33,335 nt of DNA from Rhizobium sp. ASV20 (GTDB taxonomy: Bacteria > Pseudomonadota > Alphaproteobacteria > Rhizobiales > Rhizobiaceae), in contig NZ_JAELTU010000076.1 of the NCBI RefSeq assembly GCF_016429015.1, forward strand, positions 1 to 33,335. Reading direction: 5' to 3'. The position numbers and the translations under genes were made by a program. Shown piece after piece: positions 7,107-15,298 of this stretch; position 1 is the first letter of the stretch; the number at the start of each line of letters is the position of its first letter. The notes beneath the pieces are model-generated. The model had not been told where the DNA came from and did no database searches. It worked only from the letters and a program-made list of their open reading frames with translations.

Positions 7107-8183
7107 ATGTTCGCCAGAACCCTATCCGCCCTCTCGCTTTCCGTCCTGCTTCTCTCGTCGGGCGTGGCAGGTGCCCAAACCGCTTTGAAGCAGGAGCCTT
7201 TGACAATCCAGGAGCAAGGAAGCTTCGCCGTCGGGGGTACGGTATCGAGTGCGCCGGGAACCTACGACAACAACGCTCCCACGGCAGCAGGACAGACCCT
7301 GCATGGCGACCATGCCTACGTATTCTATCAAATCCCGCCGAATCCCAAGTCTCTGCCGATCGTGATGCTCCACGGAGCCTTCCAGTCCGCCCGAAGCTGG
7401 GAGACGACGCCCGACGGCCGCGAAGGCTTCCAAAACATCTTCCTTCGTCGCGGCTACCCGGTCTATCTCGTCGATCAGCCGCGTCGCGGACGTGCAGGTA
7501 ACAGCACCGTCGCGACAACGATCGAGCCGACACCATACGACCAGCTCTTCTTCGACCAGTTCCGCATCGGCAAGTGGCCGGAGTATTTTTCGAACGTCCA
7601 GTTCTCCCGCGACCCCGAGGCGCTTGATCAGTTCTTCCGCTCCGTGACACCCAACACCGGGCCATTCGACGCCAACGTGATCTCCGATGCCATGTCCGCG
7701 CTGTTCGACAAGACCGGTCCGGGGATCCTGTTCACCCATTCACAGGCTGGCGGCCCCGGCTGGTTGACGGCAATCAAGAATCCGAACGTCAAGGCCATCG
7801 TCGCGCTTGAGCCGGGGAGCGGCTTCATCTTCCCGGAAGGCGAAGTTCCGGCCGACATGCCGAGCGCCGCTGGAACGCTCAAGGGCGAAGCGGTGCCCGT
7901 CGCCGATTTCGAGAAGCTGACCAAGCTGCCGATCGTCATCTACTACGGTGACAACTTCCCGACCGAGCCGACGGCCGAACGCGGTCAGGACAACTGGCGT
8001 GTGCGGCTCGCAATGGCAAAACTTTGGGTCGATGCGGTCAACAAGCACGGTGGGGACGCCACGCTCATTCACTTGCCCGACATTGGCATCAAGGGCGGCA
8101 CCCACTTCCTGATGTCAGACCTGAACAACGTCGAGATCGCCAACCAGATCGCAAAGTTTCTGGCGGAAAAGAAGCTCGACTGA
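7107..8183 (+). CDS. exported alpha/beta hydrolase
   Basis: This 358-residue alpha/beta-hydrolase-fold protein has a Sec signal peptide (MFARTLSALSLSVLLLSSG, cleavage likely after AGA at residue 23), so it acts in the periplasm or outside. The oxyanion strand is LPIVMLHGAFQSARSWE. The nucleophile is Ser212 in FTHSQAGG, and the histidine is probably His333 in GGTHFLMSD near the C-terminus. The acid is probably Glu235 (ALEPGSG) or Asp282 (YYGDNFP). The length is typical of secreted esterases of this type. It follows the LysR gene by 124 bases, with a LysR-like dyad between. The substrate, probably an ester or lactone, cannot be read. Confidence 0.9.
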   Translation: MFARTLSALSLSVLLLSSGVAGAQTALKQEPLTIQEQGSFAVGGTVSSAPGTYDNNAPTAAGQTLHGDHAYVFYQIPPNPKSLPIVMLHGAFQSARSWETTPDGREGFQNIFLRRGYPVYLVDQPRRGRAGNSTVATTIEPTPYDQLFFDQFRIGKWPEYFSNVQFSRDPEALDQFFRSVTPNTGPFDANVISDAMSALFDKTGPGILFTHSQAGGPGWLTAIKNPNVKAIVALEPGSGFIFPEGEVPADMPSAAGTLKGEAVPVADFEKLTKLPIVIYYGDNFPTEPTAERGQDNWRVRLAMAKLWVDAVNKHGGDATLIHLPDIGIKGGTHFLMSDLNNVEIANQIAKFLAEKKLD

Positions 8184-8210
8184 TCGATTGAGGCCCTTCT
8201 CCCGTTGTTG

Positions 8211-8240
8211 CCGCGACGCAAGACGCTTGTCGCCTCGCGG
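8211..8240 (+). terminator. hairpin after the exported hydrolase gene
   Basis: CCGCGA (8211) pairs with TCGCGG (ending 8240), and a nested CAAG/CTTG stem lies inside, 27 bases after the stop codon. No T-run follows, so termination is only suggested. Confidence 0.35.
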
Positions 8241-8376
8241 TAGCCCGTGCGATTGCCGTGTCGTTCCCGCATCACATAAGCAGGCGCACAGGATTTCGAA
8301 CGATCCCCTGGCGAGCACGTTTATGGAGTCTCGAAGACCATCGCCGGGCCTCCGGCGCCTATCTCGCGGTACCAAC

Positions 8377-8902
8377 ATGTCCCAGCAGCACCTCGAATCG
8401 ATCACCATAAGACCTGCTGTGCGAGCTGACGCTGCGGTTCTCGGATCCTACGGCGCGTCACTCATGTCGCTGCACAACAAGTGGGACCCAGCCGGTTCAT
8501 TCCCGCAGGGTCGACCACACCCGACAAATACGCGTCGTGGCTCGCGAGCCAGGTCGTCCGCGACGACGTAGTTGTCCTCGTAGCCGAAGATCGGGATTCC
8601 ATCATCGGTTACGTCAACGCTGCGCTCGAGGGCGCCGACTACATGGCCCTCCGAGGCCCGGCGGGGGTTATTCACGACATCTTGTTGATCCACGGAGGCG
8701 GAGGGAAGGCATCGGCAGATGCTTGCTGGAACAAGCCATCACGATGCTTGCAGGAAAAGGCGCTCCGCGGATCGTCCTTTCGACCGCCTACAAGAACAAT
8801 GGTGCTCAAGCCTTGTTCGAACGAATGGGCTTCCGAGCCACCATGATCGAGATGACCAAGGATTGCGAACGACCGGATCTCGCGCAATCGGCGTCCGACT
8901 GA
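8377..8902 (+). pseudogene. GNAT-family N-acetyltransferase, two frameshifts
   Basis: A single GNAT protein can be read across three frames. Frame one starts at 8377 with MSQQHLESITIRPAVRADAA and runs to LHNKWDP near 8487. Frame two supplies SRFIPAGSTTPDKYASWL through GPAGVIHDI near 8683. Frame three supplies LVDPRRRREGIGRCLLEQA (the acetyl-CoA-binding R-x-x-G-x-G loop) and NNGAQALFERMGFRATMIEM to the stop at 8902. Both shifts look like loss of one C, at about 8487-8489 and 8680-8684. All GNAT motifs are present, so decay is recent, or the losses are sequencing errors. If both were errors, this would be an intact acetyltransferase of about 175 residues. Confidence 0.8.
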
Positions 8903-9153
8903 GCTTAGAGTTGTCGTTAGCCTCAGCCAGCCAATCCTTGGCTAAGTAATCCCCTGCTGTTCGCTGCTGTCGAATGCGGTCCGAAATTCGCGCTTTCCGG
9001 GCTCCGCTGGTTTTATTCCATCACAGCTTATCAAGTGATCGTGATTAATAAGCAGCTCTAATAGGCCCTAGCGGAACGAGCCGTCTAATCGCCCGTGCTG
9101 TAAGCCGCTATCTTTTCCCCGACGATTTCGAACACCGACTTCAGGAGCCGGAC
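8903..9153. promoter_or_regulatory. intergenic control region before the exported-enzyme operon
   Basis: About 250 bases without a gene. Between 9026 and 9053 the inverted repeat GCTTAT...ATAAGC (16 bases apart) encloses a shorter ATCA/TGAT dyad. The AGCTTAT half-site also occurs in the dyad at 7005-7019, so both may be read by the same LysR protein. The promoter of the operon starting at 9154 should lie here. Confidence 0.35.
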
Positions 9154-10251
9154 ATGACGGAAGTCATAGACAGCAGACGACGCGAGTTTTTGGGCGCGAC
9201 CGCGCTGATCATCTCAGGTGCAATCATAGGAGTTCCGGCAATGACCACCACCGAAACTGTGGCCGCCGACTACAAGCAAAACCCATTCACGCTCGTCTAT
9301 GACGGGGCGGTCACAAAGAACGAGCCGGGCAAGGTGAACATCCACCGGGTGACCTACAAGCTCAACAATCTCGATATCGTGGCGAACGTCTATACGCCCG
9401 CGGGCTACGATCCCGGCAAGAAATATCCGGCGATCGTGCTCGCCCATCCCAACGGTGGGGTGAAGGAGCAGACGACCGGTCTCTATGCGCAGCGACTTGC
9501 AGAGCGCGGCTTCATCACGATCACCGCCGACGCGGCCTATCAAGGTGGAAGCGGCGGAGCGCCGCGCAGCGTCGACAAACCTCAGTACCGCATTGAGGAC
9601 ATTCACGGGATGGCGGATTTCATCAGCGGCTTTCCCGGCGTGGACACTGCGCGCCTCGGGCTGTTCGGAATCTGCGGCGGAGGCGGCTACTCTCTCGCTG
9701 CCGCCAAGACCGACAAACGCTTCAAGGCGGTTGCGACGTTGAGCATGTTCAATTCCGGGCGTGTCCGTCGGAACGGCTTCCAGGATTCTCAGATGGACAC
9801 GATCCAGAAGCGGCTGCAGCAGGCCTCGGCGGCCCGTGCGCAGGAAGCTGCGGGTGGCGAAGTCCTCTATGCCGGCGACGCCAATCTGACGGACGCGCAG
9901 ATCGATGCGCTCCCGTTCGACCTCTATCGTCAGGGGTATCACTACTACTGGCGGACCAACGCGCATCCCGGCTCGACCTTCAAGTATACGATGAGCAGCC
10001 TGATGGACCTGATGCGCTGGGACGCCACAGATGAAATCGGCCTCATCGATGTGCCCCTCCTGATGATTGCGGGGACCGCCGCCGACACGCTCTACATGAC
10101 CGAGGACGCGTTCCCCAAGGCGACAGGCACGAAAGACAAGGAACTCTTCAGGATCGAGGGTGCCAAGCACATCGAGACCTACTGGGTTCCCGAGTACGTG
10201 AATGCGGCGCTGGGCAAGCTCGCACCGTTCTTCGACCGAACGCTGGCCTGA
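9154..10251 (+). CDS. Tat-exported alpha/beta hydrolase with a Cys nucleophile (dienelactone-hydrolase-like)
   Basis: This 365-residue hydrolase has a twin-arginine signal (SRRREFLG at residues 7-14, a hydrophobic stretch, then VAADY), so it is probably folded before export. The core reads YPAIVLAHPNGG and then LGLFGICGGGGYS. The nucleophile position is Cys174, as in dienelactone hydrolases and the YcjY-like group, rather than serine. An acid is likely in AGTAADTLYMTED, with His in GAKHIETYW near the C-terminus. It is the first gene of a tight rightward operon, 10 bases before the next start, with carboxymuconolactone-decarboxylase, cupin and P460-like partners. This suggests ring-cleavage or lactone-type chemistry in the periplasm. 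The substrate is unknown. Confidence 0.9.
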   Translation: MTEVIDSRRREFLGATALIISGAIIGVPAMTTTETVAADYKQNPFTLVYDGAVTKNEPGKVNIHRVTYKLNNLDIVANVYTPAGYDPGKKYPAIVLAHPNGGVKEQTTGLYAQRLAERGFITITADAAYQGGSGGAPRSVDKPQYRIEDIHGMADFISGFPGVDTARLGLFGICGGGGYSLAAAKTDKRFKAVATLSMFNSGRVRRNGFQDSQMDTIQKRLQQASAARAQEAAGGEVLYAGDANLTDAQIDALPFDLYRQGYHYYWRTNAHPGSTFKYTMSSLMDLMRWDATDEIGLIDVPLLMIAGTAADTLYMTEDAFPKATGTKDKELFRIEGAKHIETYWVPEYVNAALGKLAPFFDRTLA

Positions 10252-10261
10252 GGAGGAAGCG

Positions 10262-10678
10262 ATGGCGCGCCACCTGTTTCTGAACACGTTTCTCACCATC
10301 GGCATAGTGTTGGCGACGCTCCCCGGCGTTGTCCGCGCCCAGCCTGTCAATAAACCGAAGGAAAGTCCAATGACCTCTCGTGCCCAGCAGCTCATGGGGG
10401 ACACAGCCCCGAAACTGGCCGAACTGACTGATGACGTGCTCTACAAGGACATCTGGGAGCGACCCGGTCTGTCCAAGCGGGATCGCAGCTTGGTGACGAT
10501 TTCGGCTCTGATCGCGCTGAACCGTCCCGATCAGCTCAAATCACATATCCGCCTCGGCCTGCAGAATGGCCTCACCAAGGATGAGATCGTCGAGACGATC
10601 ACGCACATGGCTTTCTACTCCGGATGGCCGAGCGCCGTTTCGGCTGTGGCTATTGCCAAGGAGGTCTTCGCCGAATGA
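10262..10678 (+). CDS. carboxymuconolactone decarboxylase-family protein, apparently exported
   Basis: This 138-residue protein has an N-terminal signal peptide (hydrophobic residues 5-22, cleavage likely after VVRA) and then a CMD domain: ERPGLSKRDRSLVTISALIA, HIRLGLQNGLTKDEIVETI and HMAFYSGWPSA. No cysteine is present, so it is not an AhpD-type peroxidase; it fits the decarboxylase-like group. The start at 10262 has an excellent AGGAGG site. A second in-frame ATG at 10370 also has a good site (AAGGAAAG) and would give a leaderless-protein cytosolic form of 102 residues, so two forms are possible. It overlaps the cupin gene by ATGA. The reaction is unknown. Confidence 0.9.
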   Translation: MARHLFLNTFLTIGIVLATLPGVVRAQPVNKPKESPMTSRAQQLMGDTAPKLAELTDDVLYKDIWERPGLSKRDRSLVTISALIALNRPDQLKSHIRLGLQNGLTKDEIVETITHMAFYSGWPSAVSAVAIAKEVFAE

Positions 10679-11175
10679 CCGAAAAGAAGATGACAGTGGC
10701 TTCGGCGGTAGCGGCGGCGGCGTTCATGTCGGCATCGCCTGCGTTGGCAAGCGAAGCGATCACCATTCTTCATGCCGGATCGCAGCCAGCGATCGTCGGA
10801 GCCCCTGATAGATTTACCGGATCCGTTCGGGTCGAGGACAGTTTCAAGGCAACGGCGCCCGCAACGGTGGGCGGCGCGACCGTAACCTTCGAACCCGGCG
10901 CACGCACGGCGTGGCACAGCCACCCTCTCGGTCAGACCCTCATCGTAACCAGCGGAGTGGGCCTAGTACAGACGTGGGGCGGGCCGCTTCAGGAGATCCG
11001 GTCCGGCGACACGGTATGGATCCCGCCGGGCGTGAAGCACTGGCATGGCGCATCTCCGAGGAATGGGATGACGCACATCGCCTTCTCGGAGTCCTTAAAT
11101 GGCAAGTCTGTCGACTGGCTGGAGCTAGTCACCGACGCCCAATACTTCTCGCAACCATCGGAGGGTCAGCAATGA
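10675..11175 (+). CDS. exported cupin-domain protein
   Basis: This 166-residue single-domain cupin follows a signal peptide (VASAVAAAAFMSASPALA). The metal site is visible: His81 and His83 with Gln87 in TAWHSHPLGQT, and His122 or His124 in PPGVKHWHGAS. The start at 10675 overlaps the previous stop (ATGA), with AAGGAGG ten bases upstream, so translation is coupled. A paralogue without a signal peptide is at 25037-25432 and shares GARTAWH-HPLGQTLIVT and the KHWHGAS motif. Cupins of this group accompany carboxymuconolactone-decarboxylase proteins and reductases in many proteobacteria. The enzymatic activity has to be inferred and could be a metal-dependent isomerase or dioxygenase. Confidence 0.92.
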   Translation: MTEKKMTVASAVAAAAFMSASPALASEAITILHAGSQPAIVGAPDRFTGSVRVEDSFKATAPATVGGATVTFEPGARTAWHSHPLGQTLIVTSGVGLVQTWGGPLQEIRSGDTVWIPPGVKHWHGASPRNGMTHIAFSESLNGKSVDWLELVTDAQYFSQPSEGQQ

Positions 11176-11519
11176 CGCGTGCTCGTTCCCGACTTCCCGT
11201 CCTCGCCGCCATAGCATGCGGCGTCGTCATGGTCGGCTGGCAGGTGGATGCCGAACCGACCAAGGCTACGATGCCTGATATCAGCAAGCTCGTTCACTAC
11301 ACCACGGTGATGCGCGGCGAGGTCACCGAACACATCATGACGACCCGCGAAGCGATCGGGGCCGTGAAGGCGGGCAAGCCTGTCCCAAATGGCACGCATT
11401 TCGCGCTCGTCGACTACCGCGAAGGGAAAGTCTTTCGCTACTTCATCATGGAAAAGGGCGCCGGATGGGGTGACGACTGGCATGGGGTTACGGCGCCGAT
11501 CAGCGTCATAAGCTACTGA
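11172..11519 (+). CDS. cytochrome P460-family domain protein, exported, no c-type heme motif
   Basis: This 115-residue protein starts with a signal peptide (LPVLAAIACGVVMVGWQVDA). A short P460-type domain follows: KLVHYTTVMRGEVTEHIMTT, NGTHFALVDYREGKVFRYF and MEKGAGWGDDW. Cytochromes P460 carry a CXXCH motif and a lysine cross-link to heme. No CXXCH is present here, so c-type heme attachment is unlikely. The start overlaps the cupin stop (ATGA). It is the last gene of the four-gene exported operon. The domain call is from residue pattern and is moderately sure; the function is unknown. Confidence 0.75.
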   Translation: MTRARSRLPVLAAIACGVVMVGWQVDAEPTKATMPDISKLVHYTTVMRGEVTEHIMTTREAIGAVKAGKPVPNGTHFALVDYREGKVFRYFIMEKGAGWGDDWHGVTAPISVISY

Positions 11520-11562
11520 AAATTCAGCGGTAGGTCGGGTCAGGTAATTGCGCCGATTCACA

Positions 11563-11579
11563 GTAAACTTTACGGTGCC
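11563..11579. repeat. solitary IS6-type end-like sequence
   Basis: GTAAACTTTACGGTGCC reads on the other strand as GGCACCGTAAAGTTTAC. This is close to the inferred end of IS6 element A at 2113-2129 and in the same orientation. No transposase sequence adjoins it. It may be a scar of a lost element or chance similarity. Confidence 0.3.
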
Positions 11580-11699
11580 GGCGGGAGACATGGCTGCACC
11601 CGACCCGCAAAGCTCAAATATCGTTCAAAATCGCATTGCCAAACGGGTGCCATCCAAACATGACATCATTGATCAAATTTCTTTCGTGTCATCGAGTGA

Positions 11700-12839
11700 T
11701 TAGGCTTCTGCAATTGACTGCGGCAATGGGCGCTGGCTGGTATATTCTCGGCTCCAGAGTCGGCCTGGTTCCTCTATATAGCGATAAGTGAGCATTGCCA
11801 GCGCAATGGTCGCGAAAAGCATGGACACATGCAGCAGATCGCCAATCCAAAGCGAGTTGTCGATCGTCAGCAGATGTGGGACTTCGCCGTTTATGGTGAC
11901 TGGATAGTCGACGAAAAACGACATGCCCGTTACCTTTTGCAGGACCATGGCGAGGGCGCGGCCTAATGCTCGCGTGAGGGCATGGACCATGTAGATGGAG
12001 TAGGACAGCGTGCCGATCAGCAACAATGGCCTGACTTTCAGTGCCCCGCTGACATGACCTTGCTCGCGGGCAAATAGCAGCACTAGCCCGGCGAATAGAA
12101 GGGGGGCCGCGACTGCGAGATAACCGTGGCCATCGATCGCAGTCAGGCAGAGGCAAAGCACGACGACGGCTACGACCTCGATCACAGTATCGGTCACTCT
12201 TCCCAAAGGCTTGCAAAGCCAGGCGCAGGTTTCTCGCGCCCGAAAGCAGATGACACCGAGAGCAAAGCCGTAAACGCATCGGACCAAACCGAAATCATAG
12301 GTGGAGTCCATTCTGCGAGGGCTGAACAGCAAAAGGGTGGCACAGCCGACAAATGCAAGTACAGCCCAAGAGAGTGTGCTTTTTCCAAGCCGAAGCGTGA
12401 TCAGGGCGAAAACAATATAGGCGAAAAACTCTGCGCTAATGCTCCAGCTGGGGAAGTTGAGCCACAGACCGTTATTGATCCCCGTGCCGTGAAGCAGCAG
12501 GAGGTTGGTCACAATCGCTCGTGGGAGGTCGCCCGGAAACCCGTCTTTGGCGACGTCGATAGGAATGAAGAGAAGCATCGTCAGAAAGTGCAGGGGATAG
12601 ATCCGGCCAAGGCGCAGAAACAGGAAACGCCCCGCTCCGAAACCCTGCAGGAGTCGTGATTGATAGTTCGCGGCGATCACAAACCCGCTAAGGACAAAGA
12701 AAAAGTCGACGAATAGATAGGCGTTGAGAATGATCGCTGTGAACTGGATATGGCTGAGAACATTGAAATGAAATAGGGCAACCATACAGGCACATAGGCC
12801 GCGCCAGCTATCCAGTGCTTCATATCTCTCACCCCGCAT
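11700..12839 (-). CDS. membrane acyltransferase, acyltransferase-3 (OafA/YrhL) family
   Basis: This 379-residue integral membrane protein has about ten hydrophobic helices. It opens with the family signature DSWRGLCACMVALFHFN, where Arg13 and His24 match the R-x10-H motif needed for acyl transfer. FFFVLSGFVIAANY, RLGRIYPLHF and the late YSIYMVHA/YRYIEEPGR segments are also typical. These enzymes O-acetylate or otherwise acylate exported sugars in surface polysaccharide. It is transcribed away from the secreted beta-helix gene at 12911 across a short AT-rich gap. GGGA lies nine bases before the start. The acceptor is unknown. The neighbouring secreted polysaccharide-lyase-like protein supports a cell-surface role. 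Confidence 0.92.
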   Translation of the reverse strand: MRGERYEALDSWRGLCACMVALFHFNVLSHIQFTAIILNAYLFVDFFFVLSGFVIAANYQSRLLQGFGAGRFLFLRLGRIYPLHFLTMLLFIPIDVAKDGFPGDLPRAIVTNLLLLHGTGINNGLWLNFPSWSISAEFFAYIVFALITLRLGKSTLSWAVLAFVGCATLLLFSPRRMDSTYDFGLVRCVYGFALGVICFRARETCAWLCKPLGRVTDTVIEVVAVVVLCLCLTAIDGHGYLAVAAPLLFAGLVLLFAREQGHVSGALKVRPLLLIGTLSYSIYMVHALTRALGRALAMVLQKVTGMSFFVDYPVTINGEVPHLLTIDNSLWIGDLLHVSMLFATIALAMLTYRYIEEPGRLWSREYTSQRPLPQSIAEA

Positions 12840-12910
12840 GAGATTTTCCCAGTAGACGCCCAGCTCATAATTTGCTTGTTTAGGTTGAATGTCAATATCA
12901 TGGTTTACTA

Positions 12911-14356
12911 ATGGGTATTCATGTAGGGACTGGCGCCTTGTTCAAAATTGACGTTCTTCTGTGTGCTTCGGTTTGCTTGACGGCTTTTCCTGTATTGGCA
13001 GGACCGACGAGTGGCAGTGTCACCAATTACGGCGCGGTAGGGGACGGCGTTACCAATGACACGGCAGCCTTCAATCTCTGCTTGACGAACAACACGATCT
13101 GCTGGGTCGACCCAGCCAAGAAATATGTCGTCGGCGATGTTCAGATCAAGAACGGCAATCGCCTTATCGGTCTAGGGGTAGTCCAATATGGAGATCAAAC
13201 GGCCAGCACAACCCTCGCGCGACCGGTCTTGATCGGGGCAAGTCCGTCGACAAACGTTCTCAACGTTTCAGGTGTGTCGCTCGGGGCTGCAGTCCAGGGC
13301 GTGTTAATAGATTGCCAAAATGCCAATGTAAACGGCATTTCCGGAGGTAGCTTCCAACTAACTATCGAAGATACGACGGTCGTTGGCTGTGCAGCTGGAT
13401 TAGGTGATATCACCAGCAGCGCCTATACGGGTGGTGCTCATATTCTCAACAGCACTTTTGGAAACAATCGGCGAGGCATATCCAATCTGGTGGATTCCTT
13501 CGTCGTCAATGTCGACCTTGCCAACAACACGGGCGACGGCATTTACCTTGGAAGTGGCGCAAACGCCAATACCATCGTGAACACTCGCTTCGAGTGGAAC
13601 CACGGTTATGGAATGCAGAGCTTCGGCGGAAACAGCAACAATAGCATCGCGAACGCCCTGTTTGATAGAAACTATGGAGCCGGGTTACGACTGGACGGCA
13701 CCATAGGCATGTCAATTTCCAACTCGACCTTCTATCGAAACGGGCGAAACAATGTCGCAGCAGATCAGAACGCCCAGATCTTCCTGAGTGGAGCGACGAA
13801 TATCAGCATCACGGGTGGGCAAAGCCTCGTTGGCCGCGATGATGGTGGAACCGGCACCTACACACCCGCCTATGTATTTTCCTACGATCCGAATCCGAGC
13901 TCGAACGTCACGATATCGGGCTTTGTCACGAGTGGACTTTTCAATGCATCCACCAATCCAAGCGGTTCGTTCACAACAGCGATCGTGCAGGGCAATGAAC
14001 CGACAGCGGGCTACAACGTATCTGGCGTCAACGACCTGCCCGACACGACACGTGCAGCGACGGGGATAGCGGCTTACGCCAGCGGAGGGCAGTCGAATGC
14101 GACACTTCTGATGGCGAGCCTGAATGTGGTGTCGACCGCCTCGTCGGTCAACGCCTCAGTCAAAATAGTGCCGTGCGTTCCGGGCCGTCAACAAACGGTC
14201 GCCAATCTTGCGGCGAACTCGATCCAGGTCTTTGGATCCGCCTCGGACACGATCAACGGGGCTGCCATCGGGACCGGCATCGCCCAGGCCGCCGGGAAGA
14301 TAGCGACCTATTTTTGCACCGGAGCTGGCAATTGGAGCAGGCTCCTGAGCAATTGA
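12911..14356 (+). CDS. secreted right-handed beta-helix protein (pectate lyase superfamily-like)
   Basis: This protein of up to 481 residues has a signal peptide ending near FPVLAG, then VTNYGAVGDGVTNDTAAFN, the hallmark first coil of the Pectate_lyase_3/tailspike-like beta-helix group. Repeating Asn/Gly-rich coils (such as NSTFGNNRRGISN, NTRFEWNHGYGMQS and NALFDRNYGAGLRL) run to about residue 300. A C-terminal domain of unknown kind has two cysteines (VPCVPG and YFCTGAG). The ATG at 12911 has no clear ribosome-binding site. A TTG at 12938 has GGGA eight bases upstream and gives a cleaner signal peptide, so it may be the real start. It could be a polysaccharide lyase, a carbohydrate-binding surface protein or a phage-tail-like depolymerase. 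Confidence 0.85.
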   Translation: MGIHVGTGALFKIDVLLCASVCLTAFPVLAGPTSGSVTNYGAVGDGVTNDTAAFNLCLTNNTICWVDPAKKYVVGDVQIKNGNRLIGLGVVQYGDQTASTTLARPVLIGASPSTNVLNVSGVSLGAAVQGVLIDCQNANVNGISGGSFQLTIEDTTVVGCAAGLGDITSSAYTGGAHILNSTFGNNRRGISNLVDSFVVNVDLANNTGDGIYLGSGANANTIVNTRFEWNHGYGMQSFGGNSNNSIANALFDRNYGAGLRLDGTIGMSISNSTFYRNGRNNVAADQNAQIFLSGATNISITGGQSLVGRDDGGTGTYTPAYVFSYDPNPSSNVTISGFVTSGLFNASTNPSGSFTTAIVQGNEPTAGYNVSGVNDLPDTTRAATGIAAYASGGQSNATLLMASLNVVSTASSVNASVKIVPCVPGRQQTVANLAANSIQVFGSASDTINGAAIGTGIAQAAGKIATYFCTGAGNWSRLLSN

Positions 14357-14364
14357 GCCTGTGA

Positions 14365-14386
14365 GGGCCTTGTAGACGGAAGGCCC
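14365..14386. terminator. hairpin between convergent genes
   Basis: GGGCCTT and AAGGCCC form a perfect 7-bp stem with an 8-base loop, between the convergent ends of the beta-helix gene (14356) and the GNAT-like gene (14414). It could serve both strands. No T-run follows on the plus strand. Confidence 0.45.
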
Positions 14387-14413
14387 CGCGTTGGGGCGAT
14401 GTTGCGGGCGCAT

Positions 14414-15298
14414 TTATTCGTTGAATAGGGCAAATTCGGTAAACGTCAGATCTCCGGGAACCGGCAAAGCCGGGCCCTTGAAATACTTCGGGCCGATTTC
14501 CGCGAAATAACGTCCCACCAGCCCTGGAACTGGAGCGCGCGCATCGACTAGGTAGAAAATCTTCCCACTCCGCAGCATGTGTCGCCCCAGCGCGCCGGCG
14601 CAGCGACTGAGGTCGGCGTGGGACCGGCAATAGATGACCTGACTGGCCGGGACGAGACCCTTTAAAACCCGCCGCGTCTTGAACACAAATGGGGTGACGG
14701 ATCTGTCCGTGATACACATGAGTGCATCACATCCCAGCGCTGCGTGCTTTAAGAGAATGTGACGCTCATGTTCCGGCAACTGCATGAGCTCAGGCGCGTC
14801 AGCATGGGCATTCACCACCCGCGATCGGGTTCGTACCGGACTCAGTGCGGGCAAAAATGCATGTTGTCCGTCGGCAAAGCGCTTGAAGCGCAGGGCTTCC
14901 ACGACTTTGCGCGTCACTGGGGCAGGCGTGACGCTCAAAAAGGTAACGTCTCGCTGGCGTAGCGCTGCCATGATCAATTTGCCTGCATAGGCGCGAAAAT
15001 CCGGGTCCACTGTCCAACTCGAGAGATTACAACGAACACTTCCCTCGTCCGTTCCGCCATGCCGAAAGTAGAGCGTCAACATCACCCCAACTATGGTACC
15101 GGCGTGATCAAGGATGTAGCCGTAACGGGGAAAATTCCCAACCGTCGGCAAATCTCCAATGCGGCGAAGTGCATGCATCCAATGTTGACGCGAGCGACCC
15201 GGGAAACCTCTCTGCAAGCAGTCGATGACCGCTTGCCAGTCAGCCTCCTCAATCAGACGGCAAACCAGCCCCTCGGGCATCGCTCCTAACACACTCAT
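14414..15298 (-). CDS. GNAT-like acyltransferase-fold protein
   Basis: This 294-residue protein starts CRLIEEADWQAVIDCLQRGF and continues with RYGYILDHAGTIVGVMLTLY and NLSSWTVDPDFRAYAGKLIM. These match the first half of a GNAT fold, with the acetyl-CoA loop area at about residues 95-110. The second half (residues 150-294) has no motif I recognise with confidence. Such two-part GNAT-like proteins occur in alphaproteobacterial polysaccharide regions, where their acceptor is unknown. The start at 15298 has GGAGG eight bases upstream. Upstream DNA (15299-15420) is unusually AT-rich and probably holds its promoter. It is convergent with the beta-helix gene. Confidence 0.8.
   Translation of the reverse strand: MSVLGAMPEGLVCRLIEEADWQAVIDCLQRGFPGRSRQHWMHALRRIGDLPTVGNFPRYGYILDHAGTIVGVMLTLYFRHGGTDEGSVRCNLSSWTVDPDFRAYAGKLIMAALRQRDVTFLSVTPAPVTRKVVEALRFKRFADGQHAFLPALSPVRTRSRVVNAHADAPELMQLPEHERHILLKHAALGCDALMCITDRSVTPFVFKTRRVLKGLVPASQVIYCRSHADLSRCAGALGRHMLRSGKIFYLVDARAPVPGLVGRYFAEIGPKYFKGPALPVPGDLTFTEFALFNE

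Noticed and set aside
9214..10404. 396-residue minus-strand frame opposite the Tat hydrolase and CMD genes
   Set aside because: It is an antisense shadow of two well-supported genes in GC-rich DNA, with low-complexity composition and no domain.
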